The notes beneath the pieces were generated by a model. That model was not told where the DNA came from. It did not search any database and saw only the letters and a program-made list of their open reading frames with translations. Source: Cricetibacter osteomyelitidis (GTDB lineage Bacteria > Pseudomonadota > Gammaproteobacteria > Enterobacterales > Pasteurellaceae). Taken from it: a stretch of 64,000 nucleotides of DNA. Location of the stretch: contig NZ_SLYB01000007.1 in NCBI RefSeq assembly GCF_004340985.1, positions 48,199 to 112,198 of the forward strand. The letters are read 5' to 3'. This document shows positions 17,747 to 27,198 of this stretch, piece by piece. Each line of letters begins with the position of its first letter. The stretch's first letter is position 1. The translations under genes were made by a program, and so were the position numbers.

Positions 17747-20746
17747 TTAGAATGTTAACTCGGCATTGAGTTTAAAGTTTCGCCCTGCAGAATAGAAGCG
17801 ATTAATCCCCTCTCCTGTTTTTTGATCAATCAAATTACTTGTGCCAAACGGGCGAATGGAACGCACGGAATCCCAAGTGATGTATTTACGATTCATCATA
17901 TTATATACACCGGCTTGTAAAGTAAGATTTTTTAGCGGTTTAAAGTACGCAATAAAATCTACTAAGGTATAAGTGCCGCTACGCCATTTTATACTACTGT
18001 CGGTTTTTCCTTCCTCACGATAATACATATTATAAGTGTCTTTGGCTTTTTTGCTGCCTACGTGAGTAATATAGAGATCAGCGCCAAACTTATCTTCAGG
18101 ATGTTGGTAACCAAGACTGAATACTGAGGTTTTCGGCTGAATGGCATTCATTGGTACATTCTTTCGAGAACGGCCTCTTTGGTAAGTAAATTTATAACTT
18201 GCATTGAAACCTTCTAATGCATTAATCAATTGTCCAAAATAAATTTTAGAATTCATTTCGAATCCTGTTACTTTGGCATCCTGTAAATTTATATTTTGAT
18301 AAAGTTGATAATTTATCGTGCGAGCTTGCCCGCCATATTGATTTGTTTCATTTTTACTGCCGATATACACAAGATCAATGAAATTATCGTATTTTGTTTT
18401 AAAAATACTCGTAGTGATAAAACCGGCGTTGCCGTAGAATGTTAAAGCAGCTTCTTGCGTTTTAGCTCTTTCTGGTTTTAAGTTGACATTTGGCAATATA
18501 GAAAAATCAGGATGCTTAAATGTAAAATAGAGTTCATCGGATGTCGGTGCTCTAAATCCTTTAGAATATTTAAATTGTAATTTCAAATGTTCTGTGGGAT
18601 CCAAAGCCATTTCTAAGGCATAAGAATGCGCTCTATATTTTTTGTTTCGGGTAAAATAGTTAATATTTTCTTGCACATTGGCTTTTCTTGCGGCTTCATT
18701 TGCTTTTGCACCGGCCGCTTCCGCTTCCTTCCATTTAGCTAAAGCATCTTGATAGCCAGAAGGATTTCCGCTGTAATCACTATAATTTGGTTTTGGCGTT
18801 GATTTATATGGCGGAGTATAAGGTACAAACATTGTGACCATATCATCCGGCAACTTAGGACTTACACCCGCAATGTATTCAGGTTTATACTTAACACGGT
18901 CGTAGCGATAACCTACATTAAAACTTAAGTAGTTATTAATTTTGAAGTCATCGGCAAAATAAAGCGCACCGCTTTTAGTTTTGACAGGAATCAGGAATGA
19001 TGTTTCAGGCTCATTTCGCGGGCAAGTATAGGCATTTGTGTAACCTTGACCATATATATCTGCATAAGCTTCAGCGCAGGAGGCGTAAGGCTTACCGCTA
19101 CTATCTGTACCGAGAAAACGATCTGCCCACCATTGCGGTAAATAGGCATAATAACCCGCACGATTTACCATTTCTTTTTTAACTGTGTTATATGAACCAC
19201 CATATTGCAATAAATGTTCTGTGGTGAATAAGTCTAACTGTTTGGTAAGATCTAAATTAATTTGTTTTGTATTGGTATTTAAGTCACGTTCGCGATAAGA
19301 ACGTTCCAGATAACCGCTATTATTTGGTGATATAAAACGATCTGAATAACTGGCATCTTTGACTTTAGCAAATTTATTGCCTTTACTATCTGTAACCGGA
19401 GTGTCAAAAGAGAATTCCTTTGGTGTATAAGTATATGTCCAAGAGAAATCCCGTTCTGATTTGTAGGCATTTATAGTTCCATTACAATTAAAAATAGAAC
19501 AGTCGAACCAGTATTGATTTAAACGCCTAATATGAAAAACTCCATTCACTTCAGCACCATTTTTAATGAGAGTGTCAGAATTTTTTATGCTTAATTGGTC
19601 GCCATCTTTATCAACAATTTTGCCGTTTTTAACTTGTAAACCAAGAGGATTGCTAATCATATTGCATTTTTCATTACCATCACAATATTCATCCGTGCGG
19701 GCTCGTGTTTTAATTTTTTGTTGAGAATAGGTGAGTTTAAGCGTATCCCAAAAAGGTGTACTACTGAAATTTTCGTAAGTAAAGGAATAGTTTGAACGTT
19801 TAGTTTTATCATTGGTATGACGAAGTTCTTCCTCATCCGCATTAATGGTAGTCGTTCTTTTCAATGTATATGAAAAATCATGTCCTTTGCTTTTATGTTC
19901 ATAAGTATCGGAGGCAACTGTAAAGCGATGTTTTTCATTTGGAGAATAAGAGAATTTAATTAATGTGCTATTTTTATCAATTGTGTAAGGATCGGTTTTA
20001 TCTCTTTTTCTCCCTTGCTCTGTCGGATCAAAATCTTTATAGCCGTAATTTTCTAATTCGTGTCCGTGACGTTTGGTTTTCACAAATAAAATATCAAACC
20101 ATTTATAACGACCTGCGGCAGTTAATGAATTCATCCATTGATTATCCGCGGTGGCATAACCGGTTTTATAGCCTAAATGGTAATCTTTCTCTAACAAATA
20201 ATCACGTGCATCTTTTGTTTCAAAAATAACGGCTCCGCCTAGTGCACCACTACCGGTTTTAATTGAATTCGCACCTTTACTGATACTAACCTGTTTTAAT
20301 GTTTCAATTTCAGTGCTATTGCGCGTATTATTGAAATTACCATACCCTTCAAATAATTCTTTGAATCCTTGAGAAGATAATGTTTCCGCTTGGTGTAAAC
20401 CGTCAACAGTAATGGCGACACGATTTTCATCTACGCCTCGAATAGCATAACCACTAGACCCCATTCTACCGGCTTCAACTACAGTTACGCCTGTTTCATA
20501 ACGCACCAAATCGCGATTATCTTGAACTTGCTGTTTACTCAGGGTTTTTGCTGATTTCACCGTTGTTCCAACCCTTTGTTCTTTTACTTGTTCTTGAATA
20601 TTTCCATTGTTATTTGTATTTCCGAGAACATTAATCGTCTCTAATTGATCGGTTTCCTTTGCATCTCCTAGAGTAGAATAACTCAATAAAGCGACAGCAA
20701 TCATTGAAAGGCGGGGAAGTTTATGCTTATTTATTTTTCTGTTCAT
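17747..20746 (-). CDS. TonB-dependent outer-membrane receptor of the haemoglobin/transferrin/lactoferrin family
   Basis: The 999-residue protein has a signal peptide (about 1-29), a TonB-box-like ETINVLG near residue 36, a plug domain (about 60-180; TGVTVVEAGRMGSSGYAIRGVDENRVAITVDGL in outline) and a 22-strand-type barrel ending in the C-terminal aromatic residue NAELTF. Length and the YAIRGVDENRVA plug signature place it with the Pasteurellaceae haemoglobin and transferrin receptors. There is no CCAA tetranucleotide tract, so it lacks the phase variation of the Hgp proteins. Cysteine pairs in long extracellular loops and an Ala/Lys-rich insert near 670-700 are notable. Downstream of hutX and hutZ under a Fur box, haem or haemoprotein is the likely ligand. 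Confidence 0.88.
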   Translation of the reverse strand: MNRKINKHKLPRLSMIAVALLSYSTLGDAKETDQLETINVLGNTNNNGNIQEQVKEQRVGTTVKSAKTLSKQQVQDNRDLVRYETGVTVVEAGRMGSSGYAIRGVDENRVAITVDGLHQAETLSSQGFKELFEGYGNFNNTRNSTEIETLKQVSISKGANSIKTGSGALGGAVIFETKDARDYLLEKDYHLGYKTGYATADNQWMNSLTAAGRYKWFDILFVKTKRHGHELENYGYKDFDPTEQGRKRDKTDPYTIDKNSTLIKFSYSPNEKHRFTVASDTYEHKSKGHDFSYTLKRTTTINADEEELRHTNDKTKRSNYSFTYENFSSTPFWDTLKLTYSQQKIKTRARTDEYCDGNEKCNMISNPLGLQVKNGKIVDKDGDQLSIKNSDTLIKNGAEVNGVFHIRRLNQYWFDCSIFNCNGTINAYKSERDFSWTYTYTPKEFSFDTPVTDSKGNKFAKVKDASYSDRFISPNNSGYLERSYRERDLNTNTKQINLDLTKQLDLFTTEHLLQYGGSYNTVKKEMVNRAGYYAYLPQWWADRFLGTDSSGKPYASCAEAYADIYGQGYTNAYTCPRNEPETSFLIPVKTKSGALYFADDFKINNYLSFNVGYRYDRVKYKPEYIAGVSPKLPDDMVTMFVPYTPPYKSTPKPNYSDYSGNPSGYQDALAKWKEAEAAGAKANEAARKANVQENINYFTRNKKYRAHSYALEMALDPTEHLKLQFKYSKGFRAPTSDELYFTFKHPDFSILPNVNLKPERAKTQEAALTFYGNAGFITTSIFKTKYDNFIDLVYIGSKNETNQYGGQARTINYQLYQNINLQDAKVTGFEMNSKIYFGQLINALEGFNASYKFTYQRGRSRKNVPMNAIQPKTSVFSLGYQHPEDKFGADLYITHVGSKKAKDTYNMYYREEGKTDSSIKWRSGTYTLVDFIAYFKPLKNLTLQAGVYNMMNRKYITWDSVRSIRPFGTSNLIDQKTGEGINRFYSAGRNFKLNAELTF

Positions 20747-20786
20747 TTTATTTTATCCTATCTAATAAAAAGTATTAACGTACAAT

Positions 20787-21305
20787 CTATTTTTCTGAAA
20801 TATGACCCTGATCCAAATGTACAAAACTGACTAAATCGTCATTGCTTACTTGAAATGCTTGTCCGAAGCCTTTAACAAATAAGCCTTGCTCCGGTTTGAA
20901 GCCAAATAGTTTGAAGTCTTTTAATTTTGATAATTCGTCAATTAATTTGCCGTGACGGGCTTTGAGCATTTGAATGCTTTGTTCCCATTCTTCGCTGTGA
21001 CGAGTAACTACACGGGCTTTTGCATCAAAAGAAAGGCGACGGCGGGCAAAAATTTGACGGCTTACACTTTCATCTTCAATCAGCATTAATGCCACTTTAG
21101 GCACATCAAGCAAATTACGCGCATGACGGGCAATTGTTGAAATTAACACTTGATACTCACCATTGAGAATAATAAAAGGAGCATAACTGACATTGGGATT
21201 GCCATTATTATCTACAGTTGCAAGCATAATGGTTTTGCATTGCTGCTTTAATTCTTGAATTTCAGGGCCTAAACGATTTTGTAATATTTCTTGACGAGCA
21301 GTCAT
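20787..21305 (-). CDS. hutZ: HutZ/HugZ-family haem utilisation protein
   Basis: HutZ-type proteins have a split-barrel flavin-oxidoreductase-like fold, bind haem in the cytoplasm and help release its iron. The protein is 172 residues from ATG 21305 (MTARQEILQNRLGPEI), with AAGGAA upstream; the frame remains open further upstream into the hutX 3' end but without a better start. Typical features are TIMLATVDNNGNPNVSYAPF, STIARHARNL and the C-terminal LFGFKPEQGLFVKGFGQAF. It sits between hutX and the receptor gene on one strand, so the operon covers surface capture and intracellular processing of haem. Confidence 0.88.
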   Translation of the reverse strand: MTARQEILQNRLGPEIQELKQQCKTIMLATVDNNGNPNVSYAPFIILNGEYQVLISTIARHARNLLDVPKVALMLIEDESVSRQIFARRRLSFDAKARVVTRHSEEWEQSIQMLKARHGKLIDELSKLKDFKLFGFKPEQGLFVKGFGQAFQVSNDDLVSFVHLDQGHISEK

Positions 21306-21330
21306 TTTGCATGTTTCCTTAGTTGTTGTC

Positions 21331-21825
21331 TTAATTAAAATTTTTAAATTTTTCCACTTGTTCGGGAAAGAGTTCGCGTTGTTCATTACGTCCTAAATAG
21401 ACTTTGAACACCGTATTGCCATTAGACGCAATGAAAGCAATGTTATAACTTTCTTTGCCGCGAAACGGTAAACTGACAAAAGCGATGGTAGCAATATTGT
21501 CGAGTTTTAAATGCCCGTACAATGAGCCTTCTTTGCCATTCATATTGAGATTATAATAACCGCGACCAATCATGCCGCTTGGGAATTGATCTTTGATTTC
21601 AAAAATCGAACCCTCTTTTTCGATAATAGTTGTCAATGTTCCCCATTGGCTAAGTGCGGTCAAAATTCTTTCTAATTCTGTTGCCGGAAAAATCCGGACG
21701 AATTGATCAGGCAGGGATTGTAATATTTCACCTTCCGGCAAATTAAAATGTGCAGCCATATCAAGCGTAATAGCCAGGGGATTTTCATTAATATATTGTT
21801 GAATTTTTTGCTGAAGAGTTAACAT
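21331..21825 (-). CDS. hutX: HutX/ChuX-family cytoplasmic haem-binding protein
   Basis: HutX-type proteins bind haem in the cytoplasm and pass it to HutZ. The 164-residue protein matches the family in length and has the N-terminal helical part (LDMAAHFNLPEGEILQSLP), then a beta-rich domain with FPSGMIGRGYYNLNM, GSLYGHLKLDNIATIAFVSLPFRGKESYNIAFI and VFKVYLGRNEQRELFPEQV. It is the first gene of the operon; the Fur box lies 27 bases upstream of its ATG. Transcription continues into hutZ (25-base gap) and the receptor. Confidence 0.88.
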   Translation of the reverse strand: MLTLQQKIQQYINENPLAITLDMAAHFNLPEGEILQSLPDQFVRIFPATELERILTALSQWGTLTTIIEKEGSIFEIKDQFPSGMIGRGYYNLNMNGKEGSLYGHLKLDNIATIAFVSLPFRGKESYNIAFIASNGNTVFKVYLGRNEQRELFPEQVEKFKNFN

Positions 21826-21851
21826 TTATTTTTAATTTTAAAATATTGATT

Positions 21852-21870
21852 GAGAATTATTATCATTATT
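21852..21870 (-). promoter_or_regulatory. Fur box upstream of hutX
   Basis: On the minus strand, AATAATGATAATAATTCTC matches the classical 19-base Fur consensus GATAATGATAATCATTATC at 16 of 19 positions. It lies just upstream of hutX, predicting iron repression of the haem-uptake operon. Confidence 0.82.
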
Positions 21871-22071
21871 TTATTGTTCTTTCCCTTATTTTTCAATTAT
21901 TTTATTTATTTTTAAAAATTTATTTGGCGTTTATATGTGATATTTTGGCAATCAATATGAATATTTATTCCAAATAATTTAATGATTTATTGATTATTTG
22001 ATATACATAATTGGATTTCAGATTTCTTATTAATAAAAAAATCTGTGCTACAATATACAACTTTATTTAAC

Positions 22072-22109
22072 CTCGTGGTTCGCAACCATCCCACGTAAAA
22101 AAACTAGGA
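22072..22109 (+). ncRNA. PreQ1-I riboswitch of queC
   Basis: Stem P1 is CGTGG (22074-22078) paired with CCACG (22091-22095), enclosing the loop TTCGCAACCATC. It is followed by an A-rich tail TAAAAAAACTAGG whose GG can pair with the CC of the loop to form the H-type pseudoknot. This is the preQ1 class I layout, of the sub-type with a TTCGCA-like loop. The tail's AGGA is also the queC ribosome binding site, so ligand binding should block translation of the precursor-making enzyme. Confidence 0.9.
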
Positions 22110-22115
22110 ATATCA

Positions 22116-22787
22116 ATGAAAAACACAAATCCAACTCATCGTAAAGCGGTGGTTATTTTTTCCGGTGGACAAGATTCCACCACTTGTTTGGTCAAAGCCA
22201 TTCGTGATTATGGTGTCGAAAATGTAGAAACCGTGACGTTTCAATACGGACAACGCCATAGTATCGAATTAGAAAAAGCCCGCTGGATTGCTCAGGATCT
22301 TGGCGTGAAACAAACCTTGGTTGATATGTCGGTGATCAAAGCCATTACTCAAAATGCTCTAATGGATACTCAGGCAAAAATTGAACAGCAAGGCGATATG
22401 CCGAATACTTTTGTAGATGGGCGAAATGCCTTATTTTTGCTTTATACCGCCATTTATGCCAAAGGGCAGGGGATTACGGATATCATCACCGGCGTGTGCG
22501 AAACCGATTTCAGCGGTTATCCCGATTGCCGCGATGTGTTCATCAAATCCATGAATGTGACTATTAATTTGGCAATGGATTACAATTTCAATATCATCAC
22601 TCCATTGATGTATCTCACCAAAGCACAAACGTGGCGGTTGGCGGATGAATTGGGTTATTTGGATTATATTCAACGGCATACGCACACTTGTTATCTCGGC
22701 GTAGAGCAAGGTTGCGGAGAATGTCCGAGCTGTATTTTGCGTGAAAAAGGCTTGCAGGAATATCTCGGCAGTAAAAATAAGAATTAG
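22116..22787 (+). CDS. queC: 7-cyano-7-deazaguanine (preQ0) synthase
   Basis: QueC converts 7-carboxy-7-deazaguanine to preQ0 using ATP and ammonia, a step in making the tRNA nucleoside queuosine. The 223-residue protein has the PP-loop SGGQDS at 16-21, [37 protein letters not shown] and the C-terminal zinc site [16 protein letters not shown] preQ1-I riboswitch covers the leader, and the riboswitch tail includes the Shine-Dalgarno sequence. It is followed 17 bases later by uup, which may be co-transcribed. Confidence 0.96.
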   Translation: MKNTNPTHRKAVVIFSGGQDSTTCLVKAIRDYGVENVETVTFQYGQRHSIELEKARWIAQDLGVKQTLVDMSVIKAITQNALMDTQAKIEQQGDMPNTFVDGRNALFLLYTAIYAKGQGITDIITGVCETDFSGYPDCRDVFIKSMNVTINLAMDYNFNIITPLMYLTKAQTWRLADELGYLDYIQRHTHTCYLGVEQGCGECPSCILREKGLQEYLGSKNKN

Positions 22788-22804
22788 CATTAAGGAAATA
22801 AAAC

Positions 22805-24724
22805 GTGGCACTTATCAGTTTAACAAATGGTTATCTTTCTTTCGGCGATCATCCCTTATTGGATCACACGGATTTGCACATTGAAGCGGGCGAACGGGTT
22901 TGCTTGGTGGGGCGGAACGGTGCGGGTAAATCCACATTGATGAAGGTTCTTGCTGGTGATGTGGTGTTGGATGACGGTAAAATTCAATATGAGAAAGATT
23001 TGATCGTGTCCCGTTTAGAGCAAGATCCGCCGCGTCACGCTGACGGCAATGTATTCGATTATGTGGCTGAAGGCGTGGGGCATTTAGCGGATTTATTGAA
23101 AGAATATCACCGTATTTCACTCACTTTAGAAACGGATTACAGCGAAGCGGTGCTGAATCAGCTGGCTCAAGTGCAGAGCAAACTGGAACATAACGACGGC
23201 TGGCAGTTTGAGAATAAAATCAATGAAGTGCTGGTTAAATTGGAACTTAATCCTAATACCAAACTGGCTGAATTATCCGGTGGTTGGCTACGTAAAGCCG
23301 CGCTGGCTCGGGCATTAGTGTGCAATCCGGATGTGCTATTGCTTGATGAACCTACCAACCATCTGGATGTTTCGGCCATTGAATGGCTGGAAGAATTTTT
23401 GCGCACCTTTGATGGCAGTATAGTGTTTATTTCTCACGATCGTTCCTTTATCCGTAAAATGGCAACCCGTATTGTGGATTTAGATCGAGGACGGTTGATG
23501 TCTTATCCCGGTAATTACGATCAATATTTAGTAGAAAAAGAAGAACATCTACGGGTTGAAGCATTGCAAAATGATTTGTTCGATAAAAAATTAGCTCAAG
23601 AAGAAGTCTGGATCCGCCAAGGCATTAAAGCCCGCCGTACTCGGAATGAAGGTCGTGTGCGAGCGTTAAAAGCCTTGCGGGAAAAACGTCGTCAACGCCA
23701 AGATGTACTCGGCACGGCAAAAATAAGTGTCGAAAATTCCACCCGTTCCGGCAAAATCGTATTTGAAATGGAAAATGTCAGCTACGAAGTAGCCGGTAAA
23801 AAACTGCTTAGCAATTTCAGCACCACTATTTTACGTGGCGATAAAATCGCTTTAGTGGGTCCGAACGGTTGCGGTAAAACGACGTTTATTAAAGTATTGC
23901 TGGGTGAAATTAAACCGACTCAGGGTTCGGTACGGGTGGGGACAAAATTAGATATTGCTTATTTTGATCAATACCGTGCGGAATTAGATCCGGAAAAAAC
24001 CGTGATGGATAACGTTGCGGACGGCAAGCAAGATGTGGAAGTAAACGGCATTAAACGTCATGTGCTGGGTTATTTGCAGGATTTTTTATTTCCGCCAAAA
24101 CGAGCTATGACTCCGGTGAAAGCCTTATCCGGCGGTGAACGCAACCGTTTGTTATTGGCGAAATTATTGCTTAAACCGAATAATTTGTTAATTCTGGACG
24201 AACCTACCAATGATTTAGATGTGGAAACCTTGGAATTATTGGAAGATATCTTAACGGATTATCAAGGTACATTGCTGATTGTAAGCCACGACCGTCAATT
24301 TATCGATAATACTGCGACGGAATGTTATTTCTTTGAAAGCGAGGGCGTGTTGAATAAATATGTGGGCGGTTTCTATGATGCCAAACAGCAACAAACCAAT
24401 TATTTCGCACAAAAAGCTGAACAGGAAGCGTTGAAACAAAAGAAAATTCAACCGACCATCACAGAAAGTGCGGTGCAAAAAGTTTCAGTAAAACCGAAAG
24501 CGGTGAAATTGTCCTATAAAGAACAACGGGAATTAGAACAGCTTCCGCAGCTATTAGAAGAATTGGAAGAAAAAATCACCGCACTTCAAACGGAAGTAGG
24601 TAGTGCAGAATTTTTCCAACAACCTCACGAATATACATCAGCAAAATTGCAAGAACTGGCAGATACCGAGCAAACCTTAGAACAGCTCTTTGAACGTTGG
24701 GAAGAGTTGGAAGGGAAAAAATAA
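22805..24724 (+). CDS. uup: ABC-F ATPase Uup
   Basis: Uup is a soluble ABC-F protein with two ATPase domains; family members act on ribosomes, and Uup mutants in E. coli affect transposon excision and ribosome assembly. The 639-residue protein has Walker A motifs GRNGAGKST (about 37-45) and GPNGCGKTT (about 353-361), signatures LSGGW and LSGGERNR, and two Walker B/LLDEPTNHLD and LILDEPTNDLD segments. A basic linker (about 240-300) joins the domains and a coiled-coil tail starts at about 560. The start is GTG 22805, preceded by AAGGA at 22792-22796. Confidence 0.93.
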   Translation: MALISLTNGYLSFGDHPLLDHTDLHIEAGERVCLVGRNGAGKSTLMKVLAGDVVLDDGKIQYEKDLIVSRLEQDPPRHADGNVFDYVAEGVGHLADLLKEYHRISLTLETDYSEAVLNQLAQVQSKLEHNDGWQFENKINEVLVKLELNPNTKLAELSGGWLRKAALARALVCNPDVLLLDEPTNHLDVSAIEWLEEFLRTFDGSIVFISHDRSFIRKMATRIVDLDRGRLMSYPGNYDQYLVEKEEHLRVEALQNDLFDKKLAQEEVWIRQGIKARRTRNEGRVRALKALREKRRQRQDVLGTAKISVENSTRSGKIVFEMENVSYEVAGKKLLSNFSTTILRGDKIALVGPNGCGKTTFIKVLLGEIKPTQGSVRVGTKLDIAYFDQYRAELDPEKTVMDNVADGKQDVEVNGIKRHVLGYLQDFLFPPKRAMTPVKALSGGERNRLLLAKLLLKPNNLLILDEPTNDLDVETLELLEDILTDYQGTLLIVSHDRQFIDNTATECYFFESEGVLNKYVGGFYDAKQQQTNYFAQKAEQEALKQKKIQPTITESAVQKVSVKPKAVKLSYKEQRELEQLPQLLEELEEKITALQTEVGSAEFFQQPHEYTSAKLQELADTEQTLEQLFERWEELEGKK

Positions 24725-24725
24725 T

Positions 24726-24800
24726 GTAGAATGGGGACTTGTTACCCACCGATAAAATTATCAACAAAATTAAAACGGTGGGTAACAAGTGCTTACCTAC
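24726..24800. repeat. Long inverted-repeat element between uup and thiE
   Basis: A perfect 15-base dyad (ACTTGTTACCCACCG at 24737-24751 and its complement at 24776-24790) surrounds a 24-base AT-rich loop. Outer GTAG/CTAC ends at 24726 and 24800 make the whole unit symmetric, apart from an unpaired stretch. It lies between the convergent uup and thiE stops and overlaps the thiE stop codon. A related TTCTTGTTGCCCACC hairpin follows deaD at 40802-40826. It may act as a bidirectional terminator or be a small non-coding mobile repeat. Confidence 0.65.
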
Positions 24801-25447
24801 GAAATTAATAAATTTTTAACCGCACTTTCAATATGTTCGGCTTGCGTGATAGCCGAAATCACTGCCACGCCGTCAGCTCCTGCTTGCAAAATTTCAGACA
24901 CTGTTTCCACTGTAATTCCGCCAATAGCGACTAACGGCTTATCAATCCCTGAAGTGCGGATGGATTTTAGCAAATTCAGTCCTACCGTCGGTTTAGCATC
25001 AGCCTTGGATTGAGTATCAAAAATCGGGCCGACACCGAAATAATCAATGCCGTCAATTTGTGCATTTTCGATGGCTTGTTCCAGATTATTCACCGATAAA
25101 CCGATTTGCAGCCTGCCTTGGCATAAACGGATCACATCTTGAATCGGGCGATCATCTTGTCCTACATGTATGCCGTCTGCTTGGATTTTTAAGGCCAAAT
25201 CAATATCATCGTTAATAAAAAACGGCACATTGTATTGCTTGCACAACATTTGACATTGTTTGGCTAATTGCAGGATTTGTTCGCTGTTTTGCAAGGCGTT
25301 TTTACCTTTTTCGCGAAATTGGAAGCATGTTATGCCTGCTTGTAAAGCCTGTTGTAAAATCTGCAATAATTTATCAGCGGGATTACCGTTTAAATGACGG
25401 CAATCCTGTGATCCTGCGATAAAGTATAATCGTAAATAATTTTCCAT
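24797..25447 (-). CDS. thiE: Thiamine-phosphate synthase
   Basis: ThiE joins the pyrimidine (HMP-PP) and thiazole phosphate halves to make thiamine monophosphate. The 216-residue TIM-barrel protein has QFREKGK, FFINDDIDLALKIQADGIHVGQDD, IGLSVNNLEQA, DYFGVGPIFDTQSKADA and VAIGGIT, the family's substrate-binding motifs. Its start codon overlaps the thiD stop by one base, and it is the last gene of the thiMDE operon under the TPP riboswitch. Confidence 0.96.
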   Translation of the reverse strand: MENYLRLYFIAGSQDCRHLNGNPADKLLQILQQALQAGITCFQFREKGKNALQNSEQILQLAKQCQMLCKQYNVPFFINDDIDLALKIQADGIHVGQDDRPIQDVIRLCQGRLQIGLSVNNLEQAIENAQIDGIDYFGVGPIFDTQSKADAKPTVGLNLLKSIRTSGIDKPLVAIGGITVETVSEILQAGADGVAVISAITQAEHIESAVKNLLIS

Positions 25448-26262
25448 TATTTCTCCTCAAACTCGCTGTATGCCCAATGATTGGTCGGGCCGTGTCCGTG
25501 ACCGATTTGCAGCGGATGGCAAATGGCTTGGGTGATAAAGTTTTTGGCTGTGCGGATCGCCTGTTCCACGGAATTGCCTTTTGCCAATTCCGCCGCAATA
25601 CAGGCGGAAAATGTACAACCTGTTCCGTGAGTGTGCGGTGTATCAAAACGCGGACTTTCTACTGTAAAATTGTCATCATTGCTGAAAATCCAATCACGGC
25701 AGACCGCACTTTGCGATTGATCGCTGTGTCCGCCTTTCAATACCACGGTTTTTGCTCCCAGTTGTTGTAAAATATTTGCCGCTTGGCGGGCAGAGCGGTC
25801 ATCAATAACATTAATACCCGTTAAAGCTTCCGCTTCCGGCAGATTCGGCGTAATCACATCAGCGAGCGGTACTAAGTGCTGTTTCAGGGCGGCAATGGCA
25901 TTTTCTCTTAACAGTGCTGCGCCGCCTTTGGCGATCATTACAGGATCCAGCACCAATTTGCCGAAATTGTATTGTTTCAAGGCGTTTGCCACACATTCAA
26001 TCACTTCCACCGTGCCGAGCATACCGATTTTGAAAGCAGAAATCTGAAAATCATCGGCAATAGCTTTGAGCTGGCTTTCAATTGTACTGAGCGGAATGTT
26101 GTGAATGGCCGTCACGCCTAAGGTGTTTTGTGCGGTCACGGCGGTAATTACTGATGTGCCGAATACTTTTCGCATTTGAAAGGTTTTTAAATCTGCTTGA
26201 ATGCCGGCACCACCACCGCTGTCGGAACCGGCAATAGTTAAAACTTGTGGAATATCAGACAT
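25447..26262 (-). CDS. thiD: Hydroxymethylpyrimidine/phosphomethylpyrimidine kinase
   Basis: ThiD phosphorylates HMP twice to give HMP-PP. The protein is 271 residues from ATG 26262 ([20 protein letters not shown]), preceded by GGAG nine bases away; this overlaps the thiM end by eight bases. Ribokinase-fold signatures are [46 protein letters not shown] and the anion-hole [14 protein letters not shown]. It acts after uptake or salvage of HMP, since thiC is not in the window. Confidence 0.95.
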   Translation of the reverse strand: MSDIPQVLTIAGSDSGGGAGIQADLKTFQMRKVFGTSVITAVTAQNTLGVTAIHNIPLSTIESQLKAIADDFQISAFKIGMLGTVEVIECVANALKQYNFGKLVLDPVMIAKGGAALLRENAIAALKQHLVPLADVITPNLPEAEALTGINVIDDRSARQAANILQQLGAKTVVLKGGHSDQSQSAVCRDWIFSNDDNFTVESPRFDTPHTHGTGCTFSACIAAELAKGNSVEQAIRTAKNFITQAICHPLQIGHGHGPTNHWAYSEFEEK

Positions 26263-27055
26263 ATCGAATTTCTCCATATTGTTGTGCTTGTTCATCCGTA
26301 AGTTGAGCCAGTTGATCGAGCAGCTTCACATAAAACTGACCGTGTTCGGTAAGTTGTAAGGTTTGGGCGGCTAATTCACCGGCCACAGCATAGGAGGTGC
26401 AGGCATTAATAAGTGCGGTGAAATATTGTGATTTTTCTGCCACCGCTAAAAATGCCCCGCATACGGCACTTAATAAACAGCCGGAACCGGTGATTTTCGG
26501 GAATAACGGCGAACCGTTGTGGATAGTCGCCACTTGCTTACCGTTGCTGAGATAATCTGTTTCGCCGCTGATCGCAACCACACATTGATATTGCTGTGCA
26601 ACTTTTTTCGCGATTTCCGCCAAATCACCGTTGCCTTGTCCGCTATCCACTCCTTTCGCCTGCCAATCCGCTTGCGCTAAATAAGCTATTTCTCCCGCAT
26701 TACCGCGAATTGCGGTGAATTGAATTTCTTGCAATAAACGTGCTACCGTTTGTTGGCGATAGTTGGTTGCACCTACGCCGACGGGATCGAGCACCACCGG
26801 AATATGTTGTTGATTGGCAGTTTTGCCCGCAATAATCATGCCTTCAACCTGTGGTTCGGTCAGTGTGCCGATATTGATTACCAAGGCTTTAGAAAACGCC
26901 GGCATTTCCTGCATTTCCTGTACCGCATAAGACATAATCGGTGAAGCACCGAGAGCCAGCAAGCCGTTTGCCACATAATTTGCCACCACATAATTGGTGA
27001 TATTGTGAATCAGTGGATTTTGCCTACGGATTTGTTGAATATAATTGAGTTCCAT
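26255..27055 (-). CDS. thiM: Hydroxyethylthiazole kinase
   Basis: ThiM phosphorylates the thiazole moiety, a salvage step. The 266-residue protein has [27 protein letters not shown] in outline near the N-terminus, [34 protein letters not shown] and the catalytic GSGCLLSA. It is the first gene of thiM-thiD-thiE and has the TPP riboswitch 68 bases upstream of its ATG. The set thiMDE without thiC/thiG suggests this operon serves salvage of thiamine precursors, as in H. influenzae. Confidence 0.96.
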   Translation of the reverse strand: MELNYIQQIRRQNPLIHNITNYVVANYVANGLLALGASPIMSYAVQEMQEMPAFSKALVINIGTLTEPQVEGMIIAGKTANQQHIPVVLDPVGVGATNYRQQTVARLLQEIQFTAIRGNAGEIAYLAQADWQAKGVDSGQGNGDLAEIAKKVAQQYQCVVAISGETDYLSNGKQVATIHNGSPLFPKITGSGCLLSAVCGAFLAVAEKSQYFTALINACTSYAVAGELAAQTLQLTEHGQFYVKLLDQLAQLTDEQAQQYGEIRYV

Positions 27056-27122
27056 TGCAATTGTTTCCTTGTAAATAATAAAAAATTGCTTGGAGAGAGT
27101 AAGAGATATGATGTGAAATGAT

Positions 27123-27192
27123 TTAGTTTCCTACGCCAGTATTAACTGTTTCAGGTTCACGGGTATTATCTCAGCTTACGCACCCCGACTAA
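27123..27192 (-). ncRNA. TPP riboswitch (THI box) of thiMDE
   Basis: On the minus strand the P1 arms TTAGT and ACTAA enclose the core motifs GGGGTGC, GCTGAGA, ACCCGTGAACCTGA and AATACTGGCGTAGG, all diagnostic of thiamine pyrophosphate riboswitches. It precedes thiM. No terminator hairpin is seen between it and thiM, so control is probably at translation initiation. Confidence 0.95.
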
Positions 27193-27198
27193 TTTAGA

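Noticed and set aside
17747..20746. Phase-variable haemoglobin receptor (Hgp type)
   Set aside because: No CCAA tetranucleotide tract or QPTN repeat is present; only a short Asn run (NNNGN) follows the TonB box.
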